8,088 bases of DNA from an uncultured Campylobacter sp. (lineage in GTDB: Bacteria; Campylobacterota; Campylobacteria; Campylobacterales; Campylobacteraceae). The position numbers and the translations under genes were made by a program. The stretch is taken from assembly GCF_938045225.1 (NCBI RefSeq), contig NZ_CALINL010000166.1:1-8088 (forward strand), given 5' to 3'. Under the pieces are notes generated by a model. That model saw only the letters and a list, made by a program, of their open reading frames with translations, searched no databases and had not been told where the DNA came from. Positions 1-5,811 of this stretch are shown piece by piece. Position 1 is the first letter of the stretch; each line of letters begins with the position of its first letter.

Positions 1-1
1 C

Positions 2-262
2 GACAATGATCAGGGCGAGGTCTACCTGACCGACGTCCTCGCGGCAGCGGCCCCTGCCGGGCGCACCGCGGGCGCCCTCGAGCTCACCGACCACTGGCAG
101 AGCGCGGGCGCGAACGACCGCGTCCAGCTGGCCGAACTCGGCGCCGAGATGAACCGCCGCATCTGCGAGGCCCACATGCGCGCCGGCGTGACGATCGTCG
201 ACCCGGCCTCCACCTGGATCGACGTCGACGTGAGCGTCGGCGCCGGGGATGTCACGGTCGAG
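2..262 (+). CDS. glmU: GlmU fragment, actinobacterial type, broken at both ends
   Basis: GlmU is the bifunctional cytoplasmic enzyme (glucosamine-1-phosphate N-acetyltransferase and N-acetylglucosamine-1-phosphate uridyltransferase) that makes UDP-GlcNAc for the cell wall. The frame starting at base 2 reads DNDQGEVYLTDVLA, then GANDRVQLAELGAEMNRR, then MRAGVTIVDPASTW followed by IDVDVSVGAG. These match the end of the uridyltransferase domain (N-x-QGE-x-YLTD; the GxND Asn corresponds to the metal-binding Asn of the family) and the start of the left-handed beta-helix. Only about 87 of roughly 450-490 residues are present. The 5' end is cut by the window. At the 3' end similarity stops at about 250-262, although the frame stays open to a TAG at 341-343. 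Nearly every third codon position is G or C, unlike everything downstream. The wording of the motifs points to Actinomyces/Schaalia-like bacteria. The family call is strong; its presence next to Campylobacter DNA is most likely an assembly chimera. Confidence 0.85.
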
Positions 263-280
263 GAGTCCTCTGCCGCCTGG
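240..280. other. Chimeric junction between glmU (frame 2) and priA (frame 1)
   Basis: Upstream of this interval frame 2 encodes recognisable GlmU; downstream frame 1 encodes recognisable PriA. GlmU should continue with hexapeptide repeats, but the reading becomes EESSAAWSASSPTP and stops at 343. PriA begins in mid-domain with LERLLPDAYYPYHS and has no ATG, GTG or TTG in its frame between base 10 and 571. The breakpoint can only be placed approximately, because both sides are GC-rich. No terminal repeat, integrase or transposase accompanies it. Confidence 0.75.
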
Positions 281-1611
281 AGCGCCTCCTCCCCGACGCC
301 TACTACCCCTACCATAGCCTCCTCTCCGAGGCGCTGCGCGTAGAGACCTACCAGCGCCTGACCTCCCTAGAGGAGCCCGCCGTCGTCCTCGGCACACGTA
401 GCGCGATCTTCCTCCCCCTGCCTCGTCTCGGGCTCATCATCGTCGACGAGGAGCACGACGACAGCTATAAATCTGCGCAAAATCCGCACTATAACGCCCG
501 CGACCTCGCGCTATTTTTAGCGAGCAAATTTGACGTCAAAGTCGTACTCGGCTCCGCGACTCCTAGCGTCGTGAGCTTTAAAAAACAGCCGCATTTTAGG
601 CTCAGAGGAACGTTTTTTAAAAGCGAGAAAAAAATTATCTACGACGAGAGCGAGACGGGGCTAAGCGATGTGATCCTGGGCGAGCTTACGGCTAGTTTTG
701 CGGGCGGCAAGCAGGCGGTCATATTTTTACCGACGCGCGCAAACTTCCGTTATCTGTCGTGCCGTGAGTGCGGCAGCACGATAAAGTGCCCGTTTTGTAG
801 CGTCGGGATGAGCTTTTATAAAAAGCGAAATCTGCTAAAGTGCCAGTATTGCGGCTTTACGACGGCTGCGACGTGCTCGTGCGATAAGTGCGGTAGCGAG
901 ATGATCGAGGCAAAAAAAATCGGCACCGACGAGCTGACGGACGCCCTGCGCTCGGCGTTTCCAGCAGCTAGGATCGAGAAATTCGACCGCGACGAGATCA
1001 CGACGCAAAACAAGCTTGAAAAGACGCTAAAGGCCTTTAACGCGGGCGAGATAGACGCGCTCGTCGGTACGCAAATGCTAAGCAAGGGGCACGACTACCA
1101 CAACGTGGATCTTGCGGTCATCATGGGCGTTGATGAATTGCTAAATTTCCCTGATTTTCGCGCTCGAGAACGGACGTTGGCGCTGGCGATGCAAGTGGCT
1201 GGCAGGGCAGGGCGCTCGGGCGAGGGGCGCGTGGTCGTGCAGAGCAGGCAGCGTGATTTTTTTGAAGATTTTATCGCGGACTACGATGCGTTTTTGGCTG
1301 AGGAGATTGCGGCGCGTGAGCCGATTTATCCGCCGTTTGCTAGGCTTTTACGAGTTATCGTTAGCGACAAAAGCGAGCAAGCGGCAAAGCAAAGGCTTGA
1401 AATTTGCGTAGCGGAGCTTGAAAATTTGCGCGCCGCCGAAACCTCGCTCGAGATAGTCGGGCACGGCAAGTGTGCGATCGAAATTCTCGGCGGTAAATAC
1501 CGTTTTGAGATTTTACTGCGTTGTGCCTCTCACGCTCCGCTTATAAAAGCCGCTCGTATCTGCGCCTCGCACGGCTTTGACGTCGATATGGATCCGATAA
1601 ATTTCTCGTAA
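277..1611 (+). CDS. priA: Primosomal protein N' (PriA helicase), 5'-truncated
   Basis: PriA is the superfamily 2 3'-to-5' DNA helicase that reloads the replisome (DnaB) at stalled forks. In frame 1 the sequence shows GTRSA (391-405), the DEEH Walker B box (445-456), GSATPS motif III (550-567), a zinc-binding insertion (760-891), motif V GTQMLSKGHDY and motif VI QVAGRAGR, ending in VDMDPINFS. Eight cysteines have exactly the E. coli PriA spacing (C-x2-C-x5-C-x2-C-x14-C-x2-C-x9-C-x2-C), plus one extra Cys. About 445 codons remain of a family length of roughly 610-730; the DNA-binding N-terminus and Walker A are missing because of the upstream junction. The GTG at 571 is not the real start, since conserved motifs lie upstream of it. 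Bases about 277-470 are more GC-rich than the rest of the gene. The 5' boundary is uncertain by about 30 bases. Confidence 0.9.
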   Translation: MERLLPDAYYPYHSLLSEALRVETYQRLTSLEEPAVVLGTRSAIFLPLPRLGLIIVDEEHDDSYKSAQNPHYNARDLALFLASKFDVKVVLGSATPSVVSFKKQPHFRLRGTFFKSEKKIIYDESETGLSDVILGELTASFAGGKQAVIFLPTRANFRYLSCRECGSTIKCPFCSVGMSFYKKRNLLKCQYCGFTTAATCSCDKCGSEMIEAKKIGTDELTDALRSAFPAARIEKFDRDEITTQNKLEKTLKAFNAGEIDALVGTQMLSKGHDYHNVDLAVIMGVDELLNFPDFRARERTLALAMQVAGRAGRSGEGRVVVQSRQRDFFEDFIADYDAFLAEEIAAREPIYPPFARLLRVIVSDKSEQAAKQRLEICVAELENLRAAETSLEIVGHGKCAIEILGGKYRFEILLRCASHAPLIKAARICASHGFDVDMDPINFS

Positions 1612-1932
1612 ATTTGATTTCTTTTCGTTTGATTTTCGATGTTTAATTTAGGTGGCTAGAAAGCGTCTTAAATGTTTTGCAAGGTTCGTAAAATCAAATT
1701 TCACATTCGGCTTGGTGTCAAAATTTCAGCTAAAACGAGCTTGTTTTGGTTTTGGCAGCTAGAGATCAAGTCTTAAATTTAACGTAAGTTTTGCTATTAA
1801 TCCGCTCACATATACCAGCCAAATCTACTAAATAGTCTTTAGTGTGTTTTGGCGGCTATTTACAGATAAAGATATTATGAATTTAAAATCTTACTTAAAT
1901 CAAAACTAAAATGTAATTAAAGTTTCCATTTA

Positions 1933-1947
1933 TGATAATGCTTATCT
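1933..1947 (+). promoter_or_regulatory. Fur/PerR-like operator palindrome
   Basis: TGATAAT-G-CTTATCT is a 7-1-7 imperfect inverted repeat; its core GATAA (1934-1938) and TTATC (1942-1946) is a perfect 5-base inverted repeat with a 3-base centre. The left half equals the 7-1-7 Fur half-site and the right half matches 5 of 7 bases. It lies about 30 bases upstream of the nearer -10 box and about 105 bases upstream of the RclC-like start. AT-rich DNA gives such matches by chance fairly often, so binding is inferred; Fur and PerR cannot be told apart from the sequence. Confidence 0.4.
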
Positions 1948-1975
1948 TTTTAAGCCGAATTTTATATGATTTATA

Positions 1976-1992
1976 TATAATCCCGTTATAAT
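1976..1992 (+). promoter_or_regulatory. Tandem TATAAT -10 boxes for the RclC-like gene
   Basis: Perfect TATAAT hexamers occur at 1976-1981 and 1987-1992, preceded by T-rich blocks (1947-1951, 1961-1964), which is how Campylobacter sigma-70 promoters usually look in the absence of a conserved -35 box. Either would give a 5' leader of roughly 55-65 bases before the ATG at 2054. Which one is used cannot be decided from the sequence. Confidence 0.5.
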
Positions 1993-2053
1993 TTTATCTA
2001 GCCTTAAATATACAGTCTAATTAAAATTATAAAAATCACCCTAAAGGAACTTA

Positions 2054-2686
2054 ATGCAAAAATTTTTACAAGCCTTAGCAGGCTCGCAAAAATATTTCGT
2101 AAACTACGTTAGCGTCGCGATTTTCATCGTGATGGCGTGGATAGGCGGACTCAAAGTCGTGCAATACGAGGCTGACGGTATTGTGCCGTTTGTAACCAAC
2201 AGTCCGTTTTTTAGCTATATGTATAGCAAAAAAGATATCGTAGATAACGGCAAGGGCAAAATGGTCGCCGAGTATAACCTACACAAAAACCCGGAAGGCT
2301 TGGTCGTGCCTAAAAACATCGAGTGGCATAAACAAAACGGTACTTACGCGGTTTCGTACCTGATCGGCGCGATGATCTGCACTATCGGCACGCTCGTGCT
2401 GCTTGGCATATGGTTCCCTAAGCTAGGGCTTATCGGCGGGCTGCTGACGTTTGGTATGTCTATCGTAACGCTTAGCTTTTTGATAACGACGCCTGAGACT
2501 TGGGTGCCAAATCTAGGCAATCCGGCGCTTGGCATAACCGAAAGCCCTAATCACGGATTTCCGTATCTATCGGGTGCGGGACGACTGGTACTAAAAGATA
2601 TAATAATGTCTGCTGCGGGACTAATCGTAGCCTCAAATGCGGCTCGCAGGATTTTGGAGTGCTGCAAAAGCTGCTCGGCTAAGTAA
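2054..2686 (+). CDS. DUF417/YkgB family inner-membrane protein (RclC-like)
   Basis: This 210-residue protein belongs to the YkgB/DUF417 family, whose best-known member is E. coli RclC, an inner-membrane protein of the reactive-chlorine resistance operon. Family wording is visible: WIGGLKVVQYEADGIVPFV followed by NSPFFSYMY near residues 29-57, and the C-terminal NPALGITESPNHGFPYLSGA followed by GRLVLKDI (about 156-183). Hydrophobic stretches at about 18-36, 98-119, 122-145 and 177-196 suggest four membrane helices, with a soluble loop at about 58-95. The end is short and Cys-rich (CCKSC). The ATG is supported by AAAGGAA at 2043-2049, 4 bases upstream. The gene is monocistronic, with its own candidate promoter and terminator; no rclA or rclB partner is adjacent. 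The molecular activity of the family is unknown, and a role in oxidant resistance here is inferred from RclC alone. Confidence 0.85.
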   Translation: MQKFLQALAGSQKYFVNYVSVAIFIVMAWIGGLKVVQYEADGIVPFVTNSPFFSYMYSKKDIVDNGKGKMVAEYNLHKNPEGLVVPKNIEWHKQNGTYAVSYLIGAMICTIGTLVLLGIWFPKLGLIGGLLTFGMSIVTLSFLITTPETWVPNLGNPALGITESPNHGFPYLSGAGRLVLKDIIMSAAGLIVASNAARRILECCKSCSAK

Positions 2687-2701
2687 AATTTGCATATTTT
2701 A

Positions 2702-2750
2702 GCGAGCGGTACGCCTAAATTTAGGTATCTCTCCGTTCGCGACCGTTTTT
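2702..2750 (+). terminator. Intrinsic terminator after the RclC-like gene
   Basis: GCGAGCGG (2702-2709) pairs with CCGTTCGC (2733-2740), giving 8 pairs with one G-T wobble. The large loop contains a perfect 12-base palindrome, CCTAAATTTAGG (2714-2725), which can form a second small stem. A run of five T (2746-2750) follows. It begins 15 bases after the stop codon of the RclC-like gene, as expected for a rho-independent terminator. Confidence 0.65.
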
Positions 2751-2869
2751 CTCATCTCTACTTTTTACTATTTCGTTAGAAATTTACTTTGCTTTTTCAA
2801 TCTATGCCAAATCAATTTTATCCGTTTGCGTGCTCGTTAAATTTAGCAAACCATGTCCGCGTAAAATAC

Positions 2870-2878
2870 TGCTATAAG
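2870..2878 (+). promoter_or_regulatory. Extended -10 promoter for the DUF4272 gene
   Basis: TGCTATAAG fits an extended -10 element (TGnTATAAt with one mismatch). A TAAAAT at 2862-2867 just upstream is an alternative. It lies 43 bases before the ATG at 2922, downstream of the previous gene's terminator, so this gene should have its own promoter. No -35 box is evident. Confidence 0.4.
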
Positions 2879-2921
2879 CGGAGATTGGGTAAAATGCAAC
2901 CCTAAATTTAAAGGAGAAAAT

Positions 2922-3662
2922 ATGGCATTTTTCGATTTTTTCAAAAAAGGCGGCAAAAATAGCGCAAACGCCTCAAAGATCGGCAAGACCGCGCAGGAGC
3001 GCAAGGATATAAGTATCGAAATCTTAAAATCGCAAGGCGTGCCTTTTATAGAGCATTTGCCTCTACGATACGAGACGGGCGAGGTCACGCCGCGCGAAAA
3101 GGACGAGGTTATCGCCCGCTCTATTTGCTCGTTTGCCGCGATAATGTGCGCTTGCACGATCAGAGATAACGGCGAGCTAACGGATGAAGATAAGCGGGGC
3201 GTAAAGAATTTTCTTACTAACCGATTTGAGTGCATAAATAAACTAACGCCAAATGAACGCCGCGTCATAGAGGGCGAGGCGAGCTACGACGAGGCCGTAA
3301 ATATGGGCTGGAAATACGAGTCGCTTTGGGCGTTGATGTGGGGCATGGGTCTTGTGGAGGAGCTTAGCTTTCCTGGCGACATCTGCGACTGCGAATTAGT
3401 GATGGATACCTTTGGTAGCGATTTTACGGCACGAGTGAATATGCGCGGTATGGATGAGATCTTGCAAGCGCTTGATCTCATCTACCGCTACCACTGGGCA
3501 TGCGTCAATGCTCGCGTGCACGGCACCAAGAGCGCAGGCCTTAATGAAGAGGTCGTGATGGAGAGGCGCGGCGGGCTAGAGTGGCTGTGCTGCAAGGGTG
3601 CGGAGAATGATAATCTAAGCGATGAGTATAATGCGTGGGATTATCCTGATCTGAACACTTAG
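2922..3662 (+). CDS. DUF4272 domain-containing protein
   Basis: This is a 246-residue soluble protein of the DUF4272 family, which has no established function. Family landmarks run in order: RSICSFAAIMCA (about 66-77), the Trp-rich block ESLWALMWGMGLVEELSFP (133-151) followed by DICDC, LDLIYRYHWACVNARVHG (184-201), VMERRGGLEWLCC (212-224) and the terminal WDYPDLNT (239-246), equivalent to the W-D-x-x-x-T ending common in the family. The first 25 residues are Phe/Lys/Gly-rich (MAFFDFFKKGGKN), resembling short N-termini on other Campylobacter paralogues, and are not a convincing signal peptide. AAGGAG at 2911-2916 sits 5 bases before the ATG, a strong ribosome-binding site. The gene stands alone. 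No catalytic residues can be assigned. Confidence 0.85.
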   Translation: MAFFDFFKKGGKNSANASKIGKTAQERKDISIEILKSQGVPFIEHLPLRYETGEVTPREKDEVIARSICSFAAIMCACTIRDNGELTDEDKRGVKNFLTNRFECINKLTPNERRVIEGEASYDEAVNMGWKYESLWALMWGMGLVEELSFPGDICDCELVMDTFGSDFTARVNMRGMDEILQALDLIYRYHWACVNARVHGTKSAGLNEEVVMERRGGLEWLCCKGAENDNLSDEYNAWDYPDLNT

Positions 3663-4122
3663 CGGCCCCTCTTTTTCCTTTATACATCGTTGGAAATTTC
3701 GCCGAATTTTAGTCGCCCTCGTCAAAAAATACGTCGCCTCATATTTGCGTATTGTCTCGCTTCATTATGTGTTCTTGGTTTAAATTTTTGCTCGGTTATT
3801 GTCAATGTGCAACTTCCGTTGCGAAAATTTAAATCACCCGGCTTGCTTTTGCCACACCACCGCTTGAGTTTTGCGCTCAAATTTAATTTTATCTCTTTGT
3901 GTTAAAAACTTAAAATAATATTCACAGGCAATAATTCTACTTTACTTTTTAAATTTATTTAAAGATTTTGTTTTGATATTCTGTATTTATAAAAAGCGGA
4001 TTTTACCTCCAATAGATGCATCTTTAACACCAAGATTGATTAATAAAGTCTATGGCATATTTTAATGCTATACTGTGATGTAAACTTTATATAAAGTTAT
4101 TGATTTGGTATTTTAAGCTCCG

Positions 4123-4140
4123 TTTTTTTTTTTTTTTTTT
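4123..4140 (+). repeat. 18-base poly-T homopolymer in the lipoprotein promoter region
   Basis: Eighteen consecutive T residues directly precede GTAAAAT, whose TAAAAT (4142-4147) is a plausible -10 box. The tract therefore occupies the -13 to -35 area, where Campylobacter promoters carry periodic T blocks. No GC-rich stem lies just upstream, so it is not an ordinary terminator tail. Its exact length is prone to sequencing and assembly error. Confidence 0.85.
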
Positions 4141-4141
4141 G

Positions 4142-4147
4142 TAAAAT
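4142..4147 (+). promoter_or_regulatory. Candidate -10 box for the lipoprotein gene
   Basis: TAAAAT immediately follows the T18 tract, 30 bases before the ATG at 4178, leaving a short leader that contains the ribosome-binding site. An extended -10 (TGCTATACT, 4066-4074) further upstream is an alternative; transcripts from it would carry the U tract in their leader. Confidence 0.4.
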
Positions 4148-4177
4148 TCAATTTTGAATTTTATTAAAGGGAAAAAT

Positions 4178-4645
4178 ATGACAACAAAGATTGTTTTAGC
4201 AGGCTTTACTGCCTCACTCGCGTTTAGCTTAATTGGTTGCGGAGAGCCTACGACTCTAGGCGAAATCTGCAAGGCGGATTTGGGTAGCATCAAGCACTTT
4301 AAAGGCGAGGTAAAGGTATATAAAAGAGTAAGCTATGAATACAAATATGATTTGTTTTCAGATAAAAGCGAAATAGAGAAAAGCGGTAAAGGCTTTTTAA
4401 TAGTAGATAAGGACGTAAAGGTTGATTTGGAAAAATTTAACGCCAAAGAGATAGGCGGGTATAGTATCGCAAGAGATAGTATAAATAAGGGAACGCCTTA
4501 TTTTTATGCTGAGCAAAAATACGGTGATATCGGCGACAAAAACACAACTGAATTTTTAGCAACGCTAGAAACATTAAATCCAAAATGTGTTGGAGGCGAA
4601 GAGATACATTTGGGAAAAGATACTAAAATAACTCCAATAAAATAA
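4178..4645 (+). CDS. Small putative lipoprotein of unknown function
   Basis: I do not recognise the family. The 155-residue product begins with a classic lipoprotein signal: MTTK, a hydrophobic core (about 5-19), then the lipobox LIGC with the lipidated Cys at residue 21, followed by GEP. The mature part is about 135 residues, Lys/Glu/Asp-rich, with alternating beta-type segments (GEVKVYKRVSYEYKYDLF, GKGFLIVDKDVKVDL) and two further cysteines (near EICKAD and NPKCVGG) that might pair. Gly after the lipidated Cys does not suggest retention in the inner membrane, so outer-membrane anchoring is likely by the E. coli rule. The ATG at 4178 is chosen over an in-frame TTG at 4154, because AAAGGG (4166-4171) is correctly spaced for the ATG and the signal peptide then starts normally. 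The gene stands alone, between the T18 promoter region and a hairpin terminator. Confidence 0.75.
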   Translation: MTTKIVLAGFTASLAFSLIGCGEPTTLGEICKADLGSIKHFKGEVKVYKRVSYEYKYDLFSDKSEIEKSGKGFLIVDKDVKVDLEKFNAKEIGGYSIARDSINKGTPYFYAEQKYGDIGDKNTTEFLATLETLNPKCVGGEEIHLGKDTKITPIK

Positions 4646-4647
4646 TC

Positions 4648-4668
4648 AAAGCGGTTTTGCGCCGCTTT
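4648..4668 (+). terminator. Hairpin terminator after the lipoprotein gene
   Basis: AAAGCGG (4648-4654) and CCGCTTT (4662-4668) form a perfect 7-bp stem with a 7-base loop, starting 2 bases after the stop codon. The 3' arm supplies three T but no longer T-run follows, so termination may be partial. The stem would also work in reverse, since its 5' arm begins with AAA. Confidence 0.6.
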
Positions 4669-4703
4669 ACTCCGCTTTCATCTCTTCCCAAGCCAATTTT
4701 TAG

Positions 4704-4709
4704 TAAAAT
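4704..4709 (+). promoter_or_regulatory. Candidate -10 box of the ispG operon
   Basis: TAAAAT preceded by a T block (ATTTTTAG, about 4696-4703) lies 24 bases before the ispG start and downstream of the lipoprotein terminator. It is the only good promoter I see before dnaB, so it may drive ispG, the toxin-antitoxin pair and dnaB together. No clear -35 box is present. Confidence 0.45.
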
Positions 4710-4732
4710 CCCGCAAAAATTAAAGGCCAAAT

Positions 4733-5797
4733 TTGCAAAGATACCCCACGAAACAGATAAAAATCCGCGATGTAAAAATAGGCGGAGACGCGCCTATTTC
4801 GGTGCAGTCGATGACGTTTAGTAAAACAAAAGACGTAAAAGGCACGCTAGAGCAGATACAGCGGCTTTATTTTGCCGGCTGCGATATTGTGCGCTGCGCA
4901 GTGTTTGACAAAGAGGATACCGCCGCATTGCGCGAGGTCGTGAAGGCTAGCCCGTTGCCCGTCGTCGCTGATATCCACTTTAACCACAACTACGCCGTGA
5001 TAGTTAGCGAGTTCGTCGACGCTATCCGCATAAATCCGGGAAACATCGGCTCCAAAAAGAACATCAAAGCCGTCGTGGACGCGTGCAAGCAGCGAAATCT
5101 GCCTATCCGTATCGGCGTAAACTCAGGTTCGCTCGAAAAGCAGTTTGAGGACAGATACGGCCGCACGATCGAAGCGATGGTACAAAGCGCGCTTTATAAC
5201 ATAAATTTGCTCGAGGATTTTGACTTTACCGATATCAAAATCTCGCTAAAATCAAGCGACGTCGAGCGCACGATGGCCGCATACCGCGCACTACGGCCGC
5301 TGGTAAATTATCCGTTTCATCTGGGCGTGACGGAGGCCGGCACTAGCTTTCACGCGACGATAAAGTCTGCGATCGCGCTAGGCGGACTGCTACTGGAGGG
5401 CATCGGCGACACGATGCGAGTTAGCATCACGGGCGAGCTGGAAGAAGAGATCAAGGTCGCAAAAGCGATCCTAAAAGATAGCGGCCGCCAAAAAGAGGGG
5501 CTAAATATCATCTCGTGCCCGACCTGCGGGCGTTTGCAGGCTGATCTCATGGCTGCGGTAAAGCTCGTCGAGGAAAAAACAAAGCACATCAAAGAGCCGC
5601 TAAACGTCTCGGTGATGGGCTGCGTCGTAAACGCGATCGGCGAGGCGAAGGGTGCTGACGTGGCGATAGCGTTTGGCAAAGGAAACGGCATGATAATGCG
5701 CAAAGGCGAGGTGGTCGCGAGGCTGCCCGAGAGCGAGCTAGTCGATAGATTTTTACTAGAGATCGACGACGAGATAAAGTCTCGCCAGGCGCACTAA
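4733..5797 (+). CDS. ispG: 4-hydroxy-3-methylbut-2-en-1-yl diphosphate synthase (IspG/GcpE)
   Basis: IspG carries out the penultimate step of the MEP isoprenoid pathway in the cytoplasm, reductively converting MEcPP to HMBPP with a [4Fe-4S] cluster. The 354-residue product is full length for the bacterial two-domain form. The N-terminal TIM-barrel region shows GGDAPISVQSMTFSKTKDV, ADIHFNHNYA, RINPGNIGS and GVNSGSLE. The C-terminal cluster domain has the ligands Cys262 and Cys265 (SCPTCGR), Cys297 (MGCVVN) and Glu304 (IGEAKGAD), in the same C-x2-C-x31-C-x6-E spacing as E. coli IspG. Translation appears to start at TTG 4733: AAAGG (4722-4726) sits 6 bases upstream and MQRYPTKQIKI is the normal N-terminus. 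It is the first gene of a tightly packed unit with the toxin-antitoxin pair and dnaB. The identification is essentially certain. Confidence 0.97.
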   Translation: MQRYPTKQIKIRDVKIGGDAPISVQSMTFSKTKDVKGTLEQIQRLYFAGCDIVRCAVFDKEDTAALREVVKASPLPVVADIHFNHNYAVIVSEFVDAIRINPGNIGSKKNIKAVVDACKQRNLPIRIGVNSGSLEKQFEDRYGRTIEAMVQSALYNINLLEDFDFTDIKISLKSSDVERTMAAYRALRPLVNYPFHLGVTEAGTSFHATIKSAIALGGLLLEGIGDTMRVSITGELEEEIKVAKAILKDSGRQKEGLNIISCPTCGRLQADLMAAVKLVEEKTKHIKEPLNVSVMGCVVNAIGEAKGADVAIAFGKGNGMIMRKGEVVARLPESELVDRFLLEIDDEIKSRQAH

Positions 5798-5811
5798 ATC
5801 AAAGGAAAAAC

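Larger units (their letters stand above)
1612..2053. other. AT-rich intergenic region between priA and the RclC-like gene
   Basis: I find no convincing coding sequence or RNA gene here on either strand. A possible hairpin pairs GCTAAAAC (1729-1736) with GTTTTGGC (1749-1756), with one G-T wobble and no T-tail, so it is only a weak candidate for a priA transcript end. The right-hand third holds a GATAA/TTATC palindrome and two TATAAT boxes, annotated separately, indicating that the downstream gene has its own promoter region. Confidence 0.6.
3663..4177. other. Long AT-rich intergenic region with no convincing gene
   Basis: No gene can be supported in these roughly 515 bases. Minor features are a small hairpin GCAAC-TTCC-GTTGC (3809-3822), a TTGAG/CTCAA inverted repeat a little further on, an extended -10-like TGCTATACT (4066-4074), and an 18-T homopolymer (4123-4140) before the lipoprotein gene. 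A TTG-initiated frame at 3690-3905 has no ribosome-binding site or recognisable product. On the minus strand, about 4056-3987 reads a short peptide-like stretch (LINLGVKDASIGGKIRFL then stop) that could be the tail of a decayed gene, but this is very uncertain. Confidence 0.55.

Noticed and set aside
22..315. Minus-strand open frame of 97 codons
   Set aside because: It is antisense to the GC-rich GlmU fragment, low in complexity (Ser/Ala/Thr/Pro), and has no recognisable product.
149..343. Independent small gene starting at ATG 149
   Set aside because: It is the tail of the GlmU reading frame that begins before the window; its last ~27 codons are out-of-frame PriA sequence.
240..343. A genuine GlmU-PriA fusion protein
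   Set aside because: The two coding frames differ and the GlmU frame ends at 343, so no single polypeptide could contain both.
571..1611. PriA gene starting at the GTG at 571
   Set aside because: DEEH, GTRSA and GSATPS motifs lie in the same frame upstream of 571, so the GTG is internal; the true start is lost at the chimeric junction.
2843..3268. 141-codon minus-strand frame over the DUF4272 gene
   Set aside because: It is antisense to a well-supported gene with clear family motifs, and its Ser-rich translation is typical of a shadow frame.
3809..3822. GCAAC-TTCC-GTTGC hairpin as a terminator or structured RNA
   Set aside because: The stem is only 5 bp, with no T-run and no gene end within 140 bases; it may be chance.
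3690..3905. 71-codon TTG-initiated frame with a hydrophobic middle
   Set aside because: There is no ribosome-binding site, the start codon is weak, the composition is that of random AT-rich DNA, and no family is recognised.
4123..4140. T18 tract as the tail of a rho-independent terminator
   Set aside because: No GC-rich inverted repeat lies immediately upstream on the plus strand, and no gene ends nearby; the promoter-position reading fits better.
4154..4177. Upstream TTG start for the lipoprotein
   Set aside because: It would add eight residues before a normal signal peptide; AAAGGG is correctly spaced for the ATG at 4178 and falls inside the proposed extension.
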